In this document: piece by piece, positions 36,849-45,900 of the stretch
How the letters are laid out: each line of letters opens with the position of its first letter
Position numbering within the stretch: the first letter of the stretch is position 1
Assembly (NCBI RefSeq): GCF_018397995.1
Contig: NZ_BBQH01000035.1
Coordinates: 19,705-83,704, forward strand
Origin: Rhizomonospora bruguierae
Lineage (GTDB): Bacteria; Actinomycetota; Actinomycetes; Mycobacteriales; Micromonosporaceae
DNA: 64,000 bases
Reading direction: 5' to 3'
Notes under the pieces: generated by a model
Told to the model about the DNA's origin: nothing
Database searches by the model: none
Seen by the model: the letters and a program-made list of their open reading frames with translations, nothing else
Position numbers and translations under genes: made by a program

Positions 36849-36977
36849 CGAATCCTCCGAGGGGTGGCAGAGGGATGTCTGACGCCGGGAGAAGTACCCC
36901 ACCGGCCGGGCCGCGAATCGTCTACCGTGGACCCGATCCGCGGCTCGGCCACCCCGGACCGATCGGCCGCACCTCGA

Positions 36978-37315
36978 TCAGGCTGGCCCGGCGAGCACCT
37001 CGCTCACCCCGCGCGGCCGGCTCCGGAGCACGCGGCCGGCCAGCGAGACGTCCAGCCGGACCTCGCCGGGAGCGATCCGCCCCACCTCGGCCCGTCGGCG
37101 GTGACCGCCCAATCGTCGACGGCGTAGGCGGTGTTGACGACGGCGTCCGGCCGCACCTGCGCGACCAGCTCGCGCACGGCGGCGGCGTCCCGGACATCCA
37201 GCGGGACGCCGGCGCCGCGAAACGCCGTGCCGGTCACCGCCCAGCCGGCGGTCGCCGCGCGGGCGGCCACCTCGCCGCCGAGGTAGCCGCTCGCGCCGAT
37301 GACCAGCAGCCTCAC
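36978..37315 (-). pseudogene. RmlD-type sugar reductase, internally deleted and frameshifted
   Basis: The 5' part encodes [21 protein letters not shown] with a clear dinucleotide-binding fold and continues through DAVVNTAYAVDDWAVTADG. That is the start of an RmlD/NAD-dependent epimerase protein. At about 37090 the frame shifts. The other frame then encodes IAPGEVRLDVSLAGRVLR and ends in SEVLAGPA, which looks like the C-terminus of the same family. About two thirds of a normal protein of 270-300 residues are therefore missing. The GTG start overlaps the aspS stop by 4 nt, so the gene was once coupled to aspS. Confidence 0.7.
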
Positions 37316-39120
37316 CGGGTCATCTCGACCGGCGCCGCCTCCCCGGTGGTGCCGGCGGCGGGGGCCGGGGGCTTGGGCTTGGCGTCCACCCCCGCCTCGG
37401 CGCGCTGCTGCGCGGTGATCGGCGTCGGGGCGCCGGTCAGCGGGTCGAAGCCGCCGCGGGTCTTCGGGAACGCGATGACCTCGCGGATCGAATCGGCGCC
37501 GGCGAGCAGCATGCACACCCGGTCCCAGCCGAAGGCGATGCCGCCGTGCGGGGGCGGGCCGTACTTGAACGCCTCCAGCAGGAAGCCGAACTTGTCCGCC
37601 GCCTCCTCGGGTGAGATGCCGAGCAGGTCGAACACCCGGCGCTGCACGTCGGCGCGGTGGATACGCACCGAGCCGCCGCCGATCTCGTTGCCGTTGCAGA
37701 CAATGTCGTACGCGTAGGCCAGCGCCCGGTCCGGCGCCTGTTCGAACCGGTCCACCCACTCGTCGGTGGGGGACGTGAACGGGTGGTGCACGGCGGTCCA
37801 GCCGCCCTCGCCGTCCGGCTCGAACATCGGCGCGTCCACGACCCAGCAGAACGCCCACGCGTTCTCGTCGATCAGCCCGGCCCGCTTGGCGATCTCCTGC
37901 CGGGCGGCGCCCAGCAGTTCCTGCGCCTCCCGCCGCTCGGCCGCGGCGGCGAAGAAGATGGCGTCGCCCGGCTTGGCGCCGACCGCGTCGCCCAGGCCCG
38001 CCAGGTGCGCCGCCGACAGGTTCTTCGCCACCGGGCCGCGCGCCTCGCCGGTCTCGGCGTCCAGCACCACGTAGGCCAGGCCGCGGGCGCCGCGCGCCTT
38101 CGCCCAGTCCTGCCAGCCGTCCAGCTCCTTGCGGGTCTGGGACGCGCCGCCGGGCATCACCACGGCGCCCACGTACCCACCCGCGTCGATCGCGCCGGCG
38201 AACACCCGGAACTCGGTGCCGCGCAGGTAGTCGGTCAGCTCGGTCAGCTCGACGCCATAGCGCAGGTCCGGCTTGTCCGAGCCGTACCGGGCCATCGCGT
38301 CGTGCCAGGTGATCCGGGGGATCGGCCGGGGCACCTCGGTCTCGGCCAGCTCGCCCCACAGCTCGGCCACGATCGCCTCACCCAGCTCGATCACGTCGTC
38401 CTGGGTGATGAAGGACATCTCGATGTCGAGCTGGGTGAACTCGGGCTGCCGGTCGGCCCGGAAGTCCTCGTCCCGGTAGCAGCGGGCGATCTGGTAGTAC
38501 CGCTCCATGCCGCTCACCATCAGCAACTGCTTGAACAGCTGCGGGGACTGCGGCAGCGCGTACCAGGTGCCCGGCTGGAGCCGCACCGGTACCAGGAAGT
38601 CGCGGGCACCCTCCGGGGTGGAGCGGGTCAGCGTGGGGGTCTCGATCTCCACGAAGTCGCGGTCGTGCAGCACCCTGCGGGCCAGCTGGTTGGCTTGCGA
38701 TCGCATCCGGATCGACGCCGCCGGGGTGGCGCGGCGCAGGTCCAGGTACCGGTAGCGCAGGCGCACGTCGTCGCCGGCGTCGACGTTGTCGTCCACCGGC
38801 AGCGGCAGCGGCGCCGCCTCGGAGAGCACCTCCAGGGACGAGGCGTTGACCTCGATTTCGCCGGTGGGCAGTTCGGGGTTCTCGTTACCGGCGGGGCGAC
38901 CCTCGACCGTGCCGGTCACCCGCACGCAGAACTCGTTGCGCAGCGCGTGCGCGGCCGCCATCTCCTCCCGGAACACCACCTGCGACACGCCGGACGCGTC
39001 GCGCAGGTCCACGAAGATCACCCCGCCGTGGTCGCGCCGCCGGGCCACCCACCCGGCGAGCGTGACGGTGGAGCCGGCGTCCGCGGCGCGCAGCGCGCCG
39101 GCGGCATGGGTACGGATCAC
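37312..39120 (-). CDS. aspS: Aspartyl-tRNA synthetase
   Basis: 602 residues, the bacterial type. The N-terminal anticodon-binding OB fold contains [19 protein letters not shown]. Class II motif 2 is seen in [21 protein letters not shown] and motif 3 in [20 protein letters not shown]. The bacterial GAD insertion lies between. The C-terminal tail is Pro/Lys rich ([10 protein letters not shown]). The start is a GTG/ATG at 39120 with no gene upstream for about 200 nt. Confidence 0.96.
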   Translation of the reverse strand: MIRTHAAGALRAADAGSTVTLAGWVARRRDHGGVIFVDLRDASGVSQVVFREEMAAAHALRNEFCVRVTGTVEGRPAGNENPELPTGEIEVNASSLEVLSEAAPLPLPVDDNVDAGDDVRLRYRYLDLRRATPAASIRMRSQANQLARRVLHDRDFVEIETPTLTRSTPEGARDFLVPVRLQPGTWYALPQSPQLFKQLLMVSGMERYYQIARCYRDEDFRADRQPEFTQLDIEMSFITQDDVIELGEAIVAELWGELAETEVPRPIPRITWHDAMARYGSDKPDLRYGVELTELTDYLRGTEFRVFAGAIDAGGYVGAVVMPGGASQTRKELDGWQDWAKARGARGLAYVVLDAETGEARGPVAKNLSAAHLAGLGDAVGAKPGDAIFFAAAAERREAQELLGAARQEIAKRAGLIDENAWAFCWVVDAPMFEPDGEGGWTAVHHPFTSPTDEWVDRFEQAPDRALAYAYDIVCNGNEIGGGSVRIHRADVQRRVFDLLGISPEEAADKFGFLLEAFKYGPPPHGGIAFGWDRVCMLLAGADSIREVIAFPKTRGGFDPLTGAPTPITAQQRAEAGVDAKPKPPAPAAGTTGEAAPVEMTR

Positions 39121-39328
39121 GATGCGTTCCCCTTCAGGCGAGACAACCTTCGCATTGTGTCAGCCCCGGCCGCGCCCCCGCCGGCAGACCCAGCCCGCAC
39201 CCTCCCACGCTCGCCTCGCACCCTCCCGCGCTCGCCCGCGCCCGCGAAGGCGCTCTCGCGGCCCCGAGGCACCCCGGGCACCGACACAGCGCCGAGTCCA
39301 AGGTCGACGGGAGAGCGGCGAGGGTGGG

Positions 39329-39856
39329 TTAGGCGACGAGGGTGGAGCGGGCGGTGTCGTAGGTGAGGCCGCGGGACTGGATCAGGCGGGTGGCCGGGTC
39401 GGGGGCCGGCTGGGCGAGCAGGGCGAGCAGGATGTGCTCGGTGCGCAGTTCGCGGTGGTGCATCGCCTGGGCCTGGCGCAGCGACTGGGTCAGAACCACC
39501 TTCACCTCGGGGCGCAGGGGCCGGCGGAGGCGGCGCCGCGACGGGCGGGTGGGCTCCTGGGCGCCGAACTCCTGCTCGATGCGGCGCAGGACCTCGTCCG
39601 CGTCGACGCCGACGCTGCGCAGGACCTCGACCTCGGCGTCGCTGAGGATGCCGCCGTGGGTGCCACCGCCGGCCGCGGCGGTCAGCGCCGCCGGGTCGAC
39701 GTGGTGCGCGGCGAGCAGGTCGGCGACGCGACCGCCGGCCGTGGGGAGGGTGGCCGCGAGGTGCTCGGGGCCGACGTGCGACTGGCCGAGGGTGGCGGCC
39801 AGGGCGACGGCGCCGGTGACGACCTCGCGGGCGTCCTTGGTGAATCGTTCGAACAT
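39329..39856 (-). CDS. Stand-alone double Clp N-terminal domain protein
   Basis: 175 residues with two Clp_N repeats: MFERFTKDAREVVTGAVALAATLGQSHVGPEHL at the start and LTQSLRQAQAMHHRELRTEHILLALL near residues 120-150. No AAA+ module follows. Such short proteins resemble ClpC adaptors or substrate-recognition modules, but the partner is unknown. The gene lies 14 nt downstream of a small HTH gene, a pairing seen in other actinomycetes. Confidence 0.85.
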   Translation of the reverse strand: MFERFTKDAREVVTGAVALAATLGQSHVGPEHLAATLPTAGGRVADLLAAHHVDPAALTAAAGGGTHGGILSDAEVEVLRSVGVDADEVLRRIEQEFGAQEPTRPSRRRLRRPLRPEVKVVLTQSLRQAQAMHHRELRTEHILLALLAQPAPDPATRLIQSRGLTYDTARSTLVA

Positions 39857-39870
39857 CGCTCGTTCCCTTT

Positions 39871-40098
39871 CTATTCGCGGTGGGCGTGCTTCTGGTGCAC
39901 GGCCTGGCGGGTGACGCCGAGGACCCCGGCGATCCGCTGCCAGGACCAGCCCTGCCGGCGGGCGTTGCGCACCTGCACCGCCTCCAGGTGCTCGACGAGT
40001 TTGCGCAGCGCGGTGACGGCGCGCAGGCCGGTCTCCGGGTCGCGCATGCCGGCCGCCTCGGTGAGCCGAGCGGCGTCCGGTCCGGGGGTGTCGTCCAT
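39871..40098 (-). CDS. Small helix-turn-helix protein
   Basis: 75 residues from the ATG at 40098. The C-terminal half is a helix-turn-helix (RRQGWSWQRIAGVLGVTRQAVHQKH). The N-terminal half is a helical stretch (TALRKLVEHLEAVQV). Likely an autorepressor controlling itself and the Clp_N gene; a palindrome lies just before its start codon. Confidence 0.8.
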   Translation of the reverse strand: MDDTPGPDAARLTEAAGMRDPETGLRAVTALRKLVEHLEAVQVRNARRQGWSWQRIAGVLGVTRQAVHQKHAHRE

Positions 40099-40101
40099 GG
40101 T

Positions 40102-40117
40102 GTCAAGTTTGCTTGAC
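40102..40117. promoter_or_regulatory. Palindrome, candidate operator of the HTH gene
   Basis: GTCAAG-TTTG-CTTGAC is a perfect inverted repeat three bases upstream of the HTH start codon. Its AT content stands out from its surroundings, and its position on the translation start suits a repressor site. CTTGAC also supplies a TTGAC-type -35 for the plus-strand remnant. Confidence 0.5.
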
Positions 40118-40334
40118 GAGACGCTCGGCATCAAGGAAAGTACGGGCATTCGCCACCCCGACGGCGGCGCCCCGGGCGCTGGCGCCGCTGGCGTCGGCGG
40201 CCATCGGCGCGGTCTCCGACCTGCTGCTCACCGAGCACGAGCGAGCCGCCTGGAGCCGCCTCGTCCGGGACCGGCCGGACGCGCCGGACGTGGAGGGCTA
40301 CCTGGCCGACGTGTTCACCGACGCGCCCGCGTGA
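40113..40334 (+). pseudogene. Possible remnant ORF, C-terminus looks coding
   Basis: A 73-codon frame whose last part (SDLLLTEHERAAWSRLVRDRPDAPD) has normal protein character, while its start is only a TTG lying inside the palindrome. No family recognised. Its stop overlaps a following GTG (40331) by 4 nt, as in a genuine operon, which suggests a truncated gene pair transcribed rightwards. Confidence 0.35.
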
Positions 40335-40618
40335 TCCGGGTCGCGGTCCCGTACCACCTCGACGCCGACACGCTCGACCCGGGCGACGCACCCGCCCTGC
40401 GCTTCCCCGCGCCGGACGGCCCGCCGATCGCCGAGGTCGCCGACTCGGCGCACCGGGCGCCGGCCGGGCGGCCCACCGGCCGAGTGCTGGCCACCGGCGT
40501 TGGCTGCCAGGTCAGGCGCGGATCTCCAGTGCCGTCCAGGCGCCGACGAACACCCGATCGCCCTCCTTCACCGGTACCGGGGTGTTGGCCGGGATGGGCT
40601 CCGAGTCGGGGTCGTTGA
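40331..40618 (+). pseudogene. Possible truncated arginase-like N-terminus
   Basis: Begins IRVAVPYHLDADTLDPGD after a GTG that overlaps the previous frame. The VPYHLD start resembles N-termini of arginase-family proteins of actinomycetes, but the metal-binding region is absent. After about residue 56 the frame turns into Arg/Pro-rich antisense of the FHA gene. I take it as a decayed gene cut by a deletion. The family assignment is from memory and weak. Confidence 0.3.
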
Positions 40619-41249
40619 CGTAGGTGCCGTTGGCGGACTCCAGGTCCACCACGGCCCAGCCGTCGGCCTGCTTCACCAGCAGCGCGTGGGCGTGCGACAC
40701 GCCCGGGTCCTCCGGCGGGCCGCCCAGGTCGATGTCCGGCTGCACCCCGCGGGAGCGGCTGCGCCGACCGATCAGCAGTTGCTGGCCGGCGAGCGGAAAC
40801 CGGCGCTCGGCCACGAACGGCGGGAACGTGATGCCGCCCGCGTCCTCGCCGCCCATCGCCATGACCGCGTCGTAGTAGGCACGGTCGGCCCCGACCGCCA
40901 CGGTCAGCCCGGCGGCCGGGGTGGCCGGCGGAGCGGACACCGGCGCCGCCGAGGATGCTGCCGCCTCGGACCCCGGGGCGACGGAGGGCGCCGGGGAAGG
41001 CATCGCGAACTGCTCCACGGGCGGCTGGAGCAGGAAGTCGTACCCGTCCTCCTCGCAGAACCGCCCGCTCTGCGGCGTCCCGCACACGGGGCACGGCTTT
41101 CCGGCGGGAGCCGCCGGGGCGGCCGCCTCCGGGGTCGCCGGGGTCGCCGCCGGGGCGGGGGCGGGCGCCGCCGCGCCGGGCATCGGGGCACCGCACTGGT
41201 CGCAGTAGTCCAGCGTCGCGGATTCGTGTCCCTTGGGGCAGGTGGCCAT
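40512..41249 (-). CDS. FHA-domain protein with N-terminal zinc ribbons
   Basis: 245 residues. Two zinc-ribbon modules open the protein (Cys4/His8/Cys16/Cys19 and Cys53/Cys56/Cys65), followed by an Ala/Pro linker. The C-terminal FHA domain has GRRSRSRGVQPDIDLGG, the conserved SHAHALL and SANGTYVND. FHA domains bind phosphothreonine, so it is a likely reader of the kinase encoded in the same cluster. It lacks the ETT-type phosphorylation motif of GarA/OdhI, so it is not a simple GarA orthologue. It is last in the cluster, 15 nt after the vWA gene. Confidence 0.88.
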   Translation of the reverse strand: MATCPKGHESATLDYCDQCGAPMPGAAAPAPAPAATPATPEAAAPAAPAGKPCPVCGTPQSGRFCEEDGYDFLLQPPVEQFAMPSPAPSVAPGSEAAASSAAPVSAPPATPAAGLTVAVGADRAYYDAVMAMGGEDAGGITFPPFVAERRFPLAGQQLLIGRRSRSRGVQPDIDLGGPPEDPGVSHAHALLVKQADGWAVVDLESANGTYVNDPDSEPIPANTPVPVKEGDRVFVGAWTALEIRA

Positions 41250-41264
41250 CGTCGGCGGCTCCCC

Positions 41265-42569
41265 TCAGTCCTGCTTCTTCTTGACCCGGATGGTCTTCAC
41301 CGACCGGACGTTGGTCAGCTCCGCGTCCACCCCGGCGACCTGCTTCTTCAGCCGCACGGTGCCGGTCGGCGCGTCCACCACGTCGACCACCCGGGCCAGC
41401 AGCTTGGCGGTGTCCGTGTGGCCGGACTCGTTGGCCAGTTGCACCGCGCGGCCCAGCTTGGCGGTCGCGGTCTCCGCGTCGCCGGCGTCCCGGGCCTTGA
41501 GCCCCTCCTGGATCGCGGCGGCCAGTTCCGCCTGGCCGGTGTAGTGGGCGACCTGCGGGTTGATGCGGGTGGACAGTTCCGTGTCATCGGTCCAGCGGGC
41601 CAGCACCAGCCGCTCGGTGAGCACCTGGATGGTGGGGCCGTCGACCCCGACCACGCTGACCCGCGCGGCGAGCAGTTCCTCGCCGACCGCCTGCGGCTCC
41701 ACCTCGACGGAGATGTGGTAGTCGCGGCTCTCCGCGCCCCAGGCGCCGGTCGGGTAGTCGCCGATCCGGGCGCTGACGTCGACGCCCCGCCCGGTCAGGT
41801 CCTCGACCTGCGGGAAGACCTGCTTGACGAAGCGCAGCGTGGCGCCGGCCGGGGTCCAGACGCGCAGCTTCACGTCCGCGACCGACTTGCCCATCGCGCC
41901 CTCGGTCATCGCCCGGAAGGCCGCCGGCAGCTCCGCCGGGTCCTCCAGTCCGTCCGCGGTACCGAGCAGGGTGGACGCCACCTTGCGCAGCTCGTCGGCG
42001 ACCCAGTCGGCGCCGACGCCCCGGCTGTCGCAGGTGAACTTCCCCTCGCACTGGTCCAGGACCGCCTGCAGCTCCTGCGGCGTCTCGTGCTGGTTCTGCC
42101 CGTCGGTCAGCAGGATCGCGTGCTTGACCTCGGCCGGCTGGTAGGCGAACAGGTAGTTGGCCAGGTGCAGCCAGCGGCCGATGGCGGTGCCGCCCTCGGC
42201 GCGCAGCCGGGCCACCGCCTCCTTCGCCTCGGCCCGGGTCCGCGGGTCCGCCGGAACCATCCGGGTATCGGCCGGGTACACCATGCGGGCGTTCGCGGAA
42301 CCGGCGATGACCGCGAACGCGACGCCGTCCCGGAGCGTGTCGATGGCCACCGCGGTGGCCTTCTTCGCCTCATGGATCTTCGTCTGCGGCATGGTCATCG
42401 AGCCGGACGTGTCGATCATGATGACCTCGGCGGCGGTCAGCGCGGGCGCGCTGGCCCGCAGCTCCCCGCCGGAGGCGGTGACCGTCACGATCGCGTCCAC
42501 CGTGCGCCGCCCGGCCGGCAGGTACTCGTTCTGGTCGACATCGGCCACGAACTGCGGCTGACCGGTCAT
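41265..42569 (-). CDS. von Willebrand factor A domain protein
   Basis: 434 residues. The MIDAS metal site is DTSGSM at about residue 54, with the further MIDAS residues around GGTAIGRW and TDGQNQHE. The C-terminal part is a beta-rich and helical region ending in Lys residues (VKTIRVKKKQD). vWA domains mediate metal-dependent protein contacts. The ATG at 42569 overlaps the PP2C stop (ATGA). The placement between phosphatase and FHA protein suggests a scaffold in the same signalling complex; this is inference. Confidence 0.9.
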   Translation of the reverse strand: MTGQPQFVADVDQNEYLPAGRRTVDAIVTVTASGGELRASAPALTAAEVIMIDTSGSMTMPQTKIHEAKKATAVAIDTLRDGVAFAVIAGSANARMVYPADTRMVPADPRTRAEAKEAVARLRAEGGTAIGRWLHLANYLFAYQPAEVKHAILLTDGQNQHETPQELQAVLDQCEGKFTCDSRGVGADWVADELRKVASTLLGTADGLEDPAELPAAFRAMTEGAMGKSVADVKLRVWTPAGATLRFVKQVFPQVEDLTGRGVDVSARIGDYPTGAWGAESRDYHISVEVEPQAVGEELLAARVSVVGVDGPTIQVLTERLVLARWTDDTELSTRINPQVAHYTGQAELAAAIQEGLKARDAGDAETATAKLGRAVQLANESGHTDTAKLLARVVDVVDAPTGTVRLKKQVAGVDAELTNVRSVKTIRVKKKQD

Positions 42570-43627
42570 GGCTGCACTCCAATCTCGTTCGGGGGGAACG
42601 GCAGCACCGCGACGGCGATGTTGTCGTGGCCGCCCGCGTCCAGGGCGTACCGGAGCAGGCCCTGCGCGACGGTGAGCGGCGCCGGGCCGAGCGCGGCGGC
42701 GGCCTTGGCCATGTCCGCCGCCTCGGGCAGGTAGTAGTGCAGACCGTCGGAGCAGACGACCACGGGGCCGGGCCCGGCCGGGCGCACGGTGACCACCTGC
42801 GGGTCCTCGCCGTCGGCGTCCACGCCCAGCCAGCGGATCAGCGCCCTGGACCGGGGGTCGGCGTCGGCCAGTCCGGGCGGGACGGCCATGCCCGCGGCCA
42901 GCCGGCCGGCGAGCGAGTCGTCCACGGTCAGACACCGCTCCTGCGGGCCCAGCCAGTACGCCCGGCTGTCGCCCACCCAGCCGACGGTGACCTCCTCCCC
43001 GGTCACGACCGCCGAGACGTACGTGCAGCTCGGGGGCGAATCCCCGTCCTCCGGCCGGCCGGTGCCCCGGGCGGCGGAGGAGGCGGCGCGGGCGCCCCGC
43101 CGGCTGGCCTCGGCGGCGTCGGCGCCGTCGGCCAGCGCGCCGAGCAGCGCGTGCATGCCCGCCTCGACGGCGGCGTGCGAGGCGGTGTCGGCCCGGGTCG
43201 AGGTGGAGACGCCGTCGCAGACGATCGCCACGGTGGTGTCGCCGTGCCGCCCGATCGCCACCGCGTCCTCGTTCCGCGGCCGCCGCGCCTTGTCCGTCAC
43301 CGCCGCGATGGCGCCGGCGGCGGGCCCGCCGGTCGGTTCGGCGGGCAGTTCCAACTCGGCGTGCTCGCTGCCCATCGCGCGGCGCCGGCCGCAGTCGTCG
43401 CAGTACCCGCCCGCCGGCACCCGGGCGCCGCAGCCGGCACACGCGCCGTCCCCGGCCCGGGAGGACAGCCACGGCAGCGGCGCCGGCGTCGACGGGCGCG
43501 GCGCGGGCAGCGGCGGCGCGGTCTGCGCGGCGGCCTCCCCGGTGCGCAGGTTCCGGCCGCAGACCTCGCAGAAGCGGTCCTCGGGGTCGGCGGGCGGCCC
43601 GTGCTCGGGGCAGAAAAAGTCAGTCAT
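42566..43627 (-). CDS. PP2C-type Ser/Thr protein phosphatase with zinc ribbons
   Basis: 353 residues. Two zinc ribbons at the N-terminus (Cys6/His9/Cys20/Cys23 and Cys63/Cys66/Cys76/Cys79) precede the PP2C domain. Its metal-binding motifs are RNEDAVAI, IVCDGVSTST, GWVGDSRAYW, CSDGLHYY and GGHDNIAVAVL. All key aspartates are present, so it should be active. It lies 10 nt downstream of pknG and is the natural opposing phosphatase. The second ribbon (GYCDDCGRR) closely resembles that of PknG. Confidence 0.92.
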   Translation of the reverse strand: MTDFFCPEHGPPADPEDRFCEVCGRNLRTGEAAAQTAPPLPAPRPSTPAPLPWLSSRAGDGACAGCGARVPAGGYCDDCGRRRAMGSEHAELELPAEPTGGPAAGAIAAVTDKARRPRNEDAVAIGRHGDTTVAIVCDGVSTSTRADTASHAAVEAGMHALLGALADGADAAEASRRGARAASSAARGTGRPEDGDSPPSCTYVSAVVTGEEVTVGWVGDSRAYWLGPQERCLTVDDSLAGRLAAGMAVPPGLADADPRSRALIRWLGVDADGEDPQVVTVRPAGPGPVVVCSDGLHYYLPEAADMAKAAAALGPAPLTVAQGLLRYALDAGGHDNIAVAVLPFPPNEIGVQP

Positions 43628-43637
43628 CGACGGGTAC

Positions 43638-45899
43638 TCACATCAGGGTTCGGGGGCGGACGGCGTTGGCCCGGTCGACCAACTGGATGCGGGTCGGCGG
43701 GTCGGCGGCGAGCTGGGCCAGCGTGCGGTAGGCGCGCTCCAGGCCCAGCCGCAGCCCCCGCTCGGTCGGCGGGTGACCCAGCAGCCGGGCGTTCGGCGGC
43801 AGCGCGTTGCCGGCGGCGACCCAGGCCAGGGCGGCCTCCAGCATCTCCACCGTGAGCCGGGCCTGGCGGTCCACGTCCAGACCCAGGCGCGCCAGGCGGC
43901 CGGACGCGGCGAGCAGTTCGTTCGCGCCGCCGGGCACGCCCTGCGCCGGCAGGTTCGCCCGGACCGCGGCGACCTGGGCGGCCATGTGGTGGCTGGAGCT
44001 GTCCGGCACCTGGTCCAGGGCGGCCAGCGCGCCGGCCCGGTCGCCCCGGCCGAGGCTGATCCTGGCCAGGCCGAACGCGGCGCTGATGAACCCCCGGTCG
44101 GTGCGCCAGACCCGCTCGTACAGCCGGGCGGCCAGGTCGCGGTCGCCGGTGCACTCGATCGCGGCGGCCAGCGCCAGCCGGGCCGCCGGCTCGCCGGGCA
44201 CCTGGTCGTAGACGGCGTCGAACGCCACCCGGGCGTCCCCGGCCTGCCCGGCGGCCAGCGCGGCCACGCCCCGGTACCAGTCCACCCGCCAGTCGAACGG
44301 GTCGGCGGTGGCCCGGGCGTCCAGATCCGTGATGGCGCCGGCCAGGTCGCCGGCCTCGATCCGGGACCGGACCAGGCGCAGCGCCACCTCGGCGCTGCGC
44401 GCGGGCGCGGCCGGCGAGCCGAGCTGGCGGATCAGCTCGGCGGGGTCGGTGGCGGTCAGCGTGGCGAGGAAGGCGGCGCCCGGGTCGAGCGGGTCCACCT
44501 GCGGCAGCGGCAGCGCCCAGGCCACCGCGCGGGGGTCGAGGTCGCGGGCGACCGCGCGCAGGCCCACCTCGCCCGCCTCGGTGCCGAACGCCCGCCGCTC
44601 CGGGGTGAACTGCCGGGAGACCGCCGGGCGCGGCACGCCGTCCGCGGCGCAGAGCACCTCGCGCAGCACGCCCAGCGACTGCTCGCCCATCTCGGCCGCC
44701 GAGCCGAAGCGCCGATCCGGGTCGATGTGCGTGGCCCGGCGCAGCAGCCGGTAGTATGACTCCTCCCGCCCGAACAGCGGCACCTCGGAGCGCTCGGGAA
44801 GCCGGTCGGCGTAGGTGCTGGCGAAGCCGCGGAAGTCGAAGCTGAGCACCGCGAGGGACCGGCCGACCGTGTAGATGTCCCCGGCCACCGACGGTCCGAC
44901 CTCGGCCACCTCCGGCGCCTGGTACCCGGGCGTGCCGTAGACGGCGCTGACCTCGTCGTCGGCCCGGCGCACCGCGCCGAGGTCGATGAGCTTGAGCTGC
45001 TCCTCGGCGTGGATCACGTTGTCCGGCTTGAAGTCGCAGAACAGCAGGCCCCGGTCGTGCAGGTAGCCCAGCGCGGGCAGGATCTCCACCCCGTACGCGA
45101 TCACCTCGGGCAGCGGCAGGGCCCGCTCGCCGCTGGTCTCCCGGCGGCTGACCAGCATGTCCCGCAGCGACTGCCCGCCGACGTACTCCATCACGATGTA
45201 CCCGACCGGCACGCCGGTCTTCGGGTCCGGGTGCTGCACGAAGTCGTGGATCTTCACGATGCTCGGGTGGTCGATCTCGACCAGGTACCGGCGCTCGGTG
45301 ACGGCGGCGGCCATCGCGTCCGCGTCGCTGGTGTTGATCAGGCCCTTGAGCACCACCCAGCGGTCGCTGACCGTGTCGCTGACGTTCCGGTCCCGGGCCA
45401 GGTAGATCCAGCCCAGACCGCCGTACGCGAGCGCGCCGAGCAGTTCGTACCGGTCGTTGATGACGTCGCCGCGGCCCAGGCGCGGCAGGAACGAGAACGG
45501 GGTGCCGCAGTTGGGGCAGAAACCCTCGGGCCGCCCCGGCTTGCCGTCCCGGCCCCGGCCGACCGGCTTGTCGCACTTGACGCAGAACCGGCGCGACTCG
45601 CTCACCTTCGGGTCGGCCATCACCGCGGTGTTCGGGTCGCGCAGCGGTACCCGGGGCAGGTCGATCAGGCCGGCGCCCAGCCCGCCGCGGGTGGCGCTGC
45701 GGGAGCTTCGCGACCCCCGCGACGCGGTACGCACCGATCCCCCGCGCGCCGTCGTCGGGGTGGAGGCGTAGCTCGGAGTCGGCTGGCCACCGACGGCGCT
45801 GGGCGCACCGGCAGCGCCGGCCGGCGCCTTACGCCCGCACTCGTCGCAGTAGCCCTCGGCCCCATAGCTCCCACCGCACCCGGGGTTCACACATTTCAC
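43638..45899 (-). CDS. pknG: Ser/Thr protein kinase PknG with TPR domain
   Basis: 753 residues. Order: an N-terminal zinc ribbon (Cys3, Cys8, Cys18, Cys21); a Ser/Arg linker; the rubredoxin-like module (Cys106/Cys109 and Cys128/Cys131) that marks PknG; a kinase domain from residue 150 with glycine loop AYGGLGWIYLA, Lys185, catalytic CDFKPDN (288-294) and IDLGA; then TPR-like helices to the end. It is soluble, with no membrane helix. In mycobacteria and corynebacteria PknG controls 2-oxoglutarate metabolism through GarA/OdhI and acts downstream of GlnX/GlnH. The GTG at 45899 overlaps the stop of the last mini-ORF of the 80-bp array, whose AAAGG is its only nearby ribosome binding site. Confidence 0.95.
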   Translation of the reverse strand: MKCVNPGCGGSYGAEGYCDECGRKAPAGAAGAPSAVGGQPTPSYASTPTTARGGSVRTASRGSRSSRSATRGGLGAGLIDLPRVPLRDPNTAVMADPKVSESRRFCVKCDKPVGRGRDGKPGRPEGFCPNCGTPFSFLPRLGRGDVINDRYELLGALAYGGLGWIYLARDRNVSDTVSDRWVVLKGLINTSDADAMAAAVTERRYLVEIDHPSIVKIHDFVQHPDPKTGVPVGYIVMEYVGGQSLRDMLVSRRETSGERALPLPEVIAYGVEILPALGYLHDRGLLFCDFKPDNVIHAEEQLKLIDLGAVRRADDEVSAVYGTPGYQAPEVAEVGPSVAGDIYTVGRSLAVLSFDFRGFASTYADRLPERSEVPLFGREESYYRLLRRATHIDPDRRFGSAAEMGEQSLGVLREVLCAADGVPRPAVSRQFTPERRAFGTEAGEVGLRAVARDLDPRAVAWALPLPQVDPLDPGAAFLATLTATDPAELIRQLGSPAAPARSAEVALRLVRSRIEAGDLAGAITDLDARATADPFDWRVDWYRGVAALAAGQAGDARVAFDAVYDQVPGEPAARLALAAAIECTGDRDLAARLYERVWRTDRGFISAAFGLARISLGRGDRAGALAALDQVPDSSSHHMAAQVAAVRANLPAQGVPGGANELLAASGRLARLGLDVDRQARLTVEMLEAALAWVAAGNALPPNARLLGHPPTERGLRLGLERAYRTLAQLAADPPTRIQLVDRANAVRPRTLM

Positions 45900-45900
45900 A

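Noticed and set aside
39121..39328. Small gene upstream of the aspS start
   Set aside because: Only a short direct repeat (CGCACCCTCCC-type) and no start with a ribosome binding site.
40512..41249. FHA protein as GarA/OdhI
   Set aside because: No ETT phosphorylation motif and it has extra zinc ribbons, so only the FHA domain is shared.
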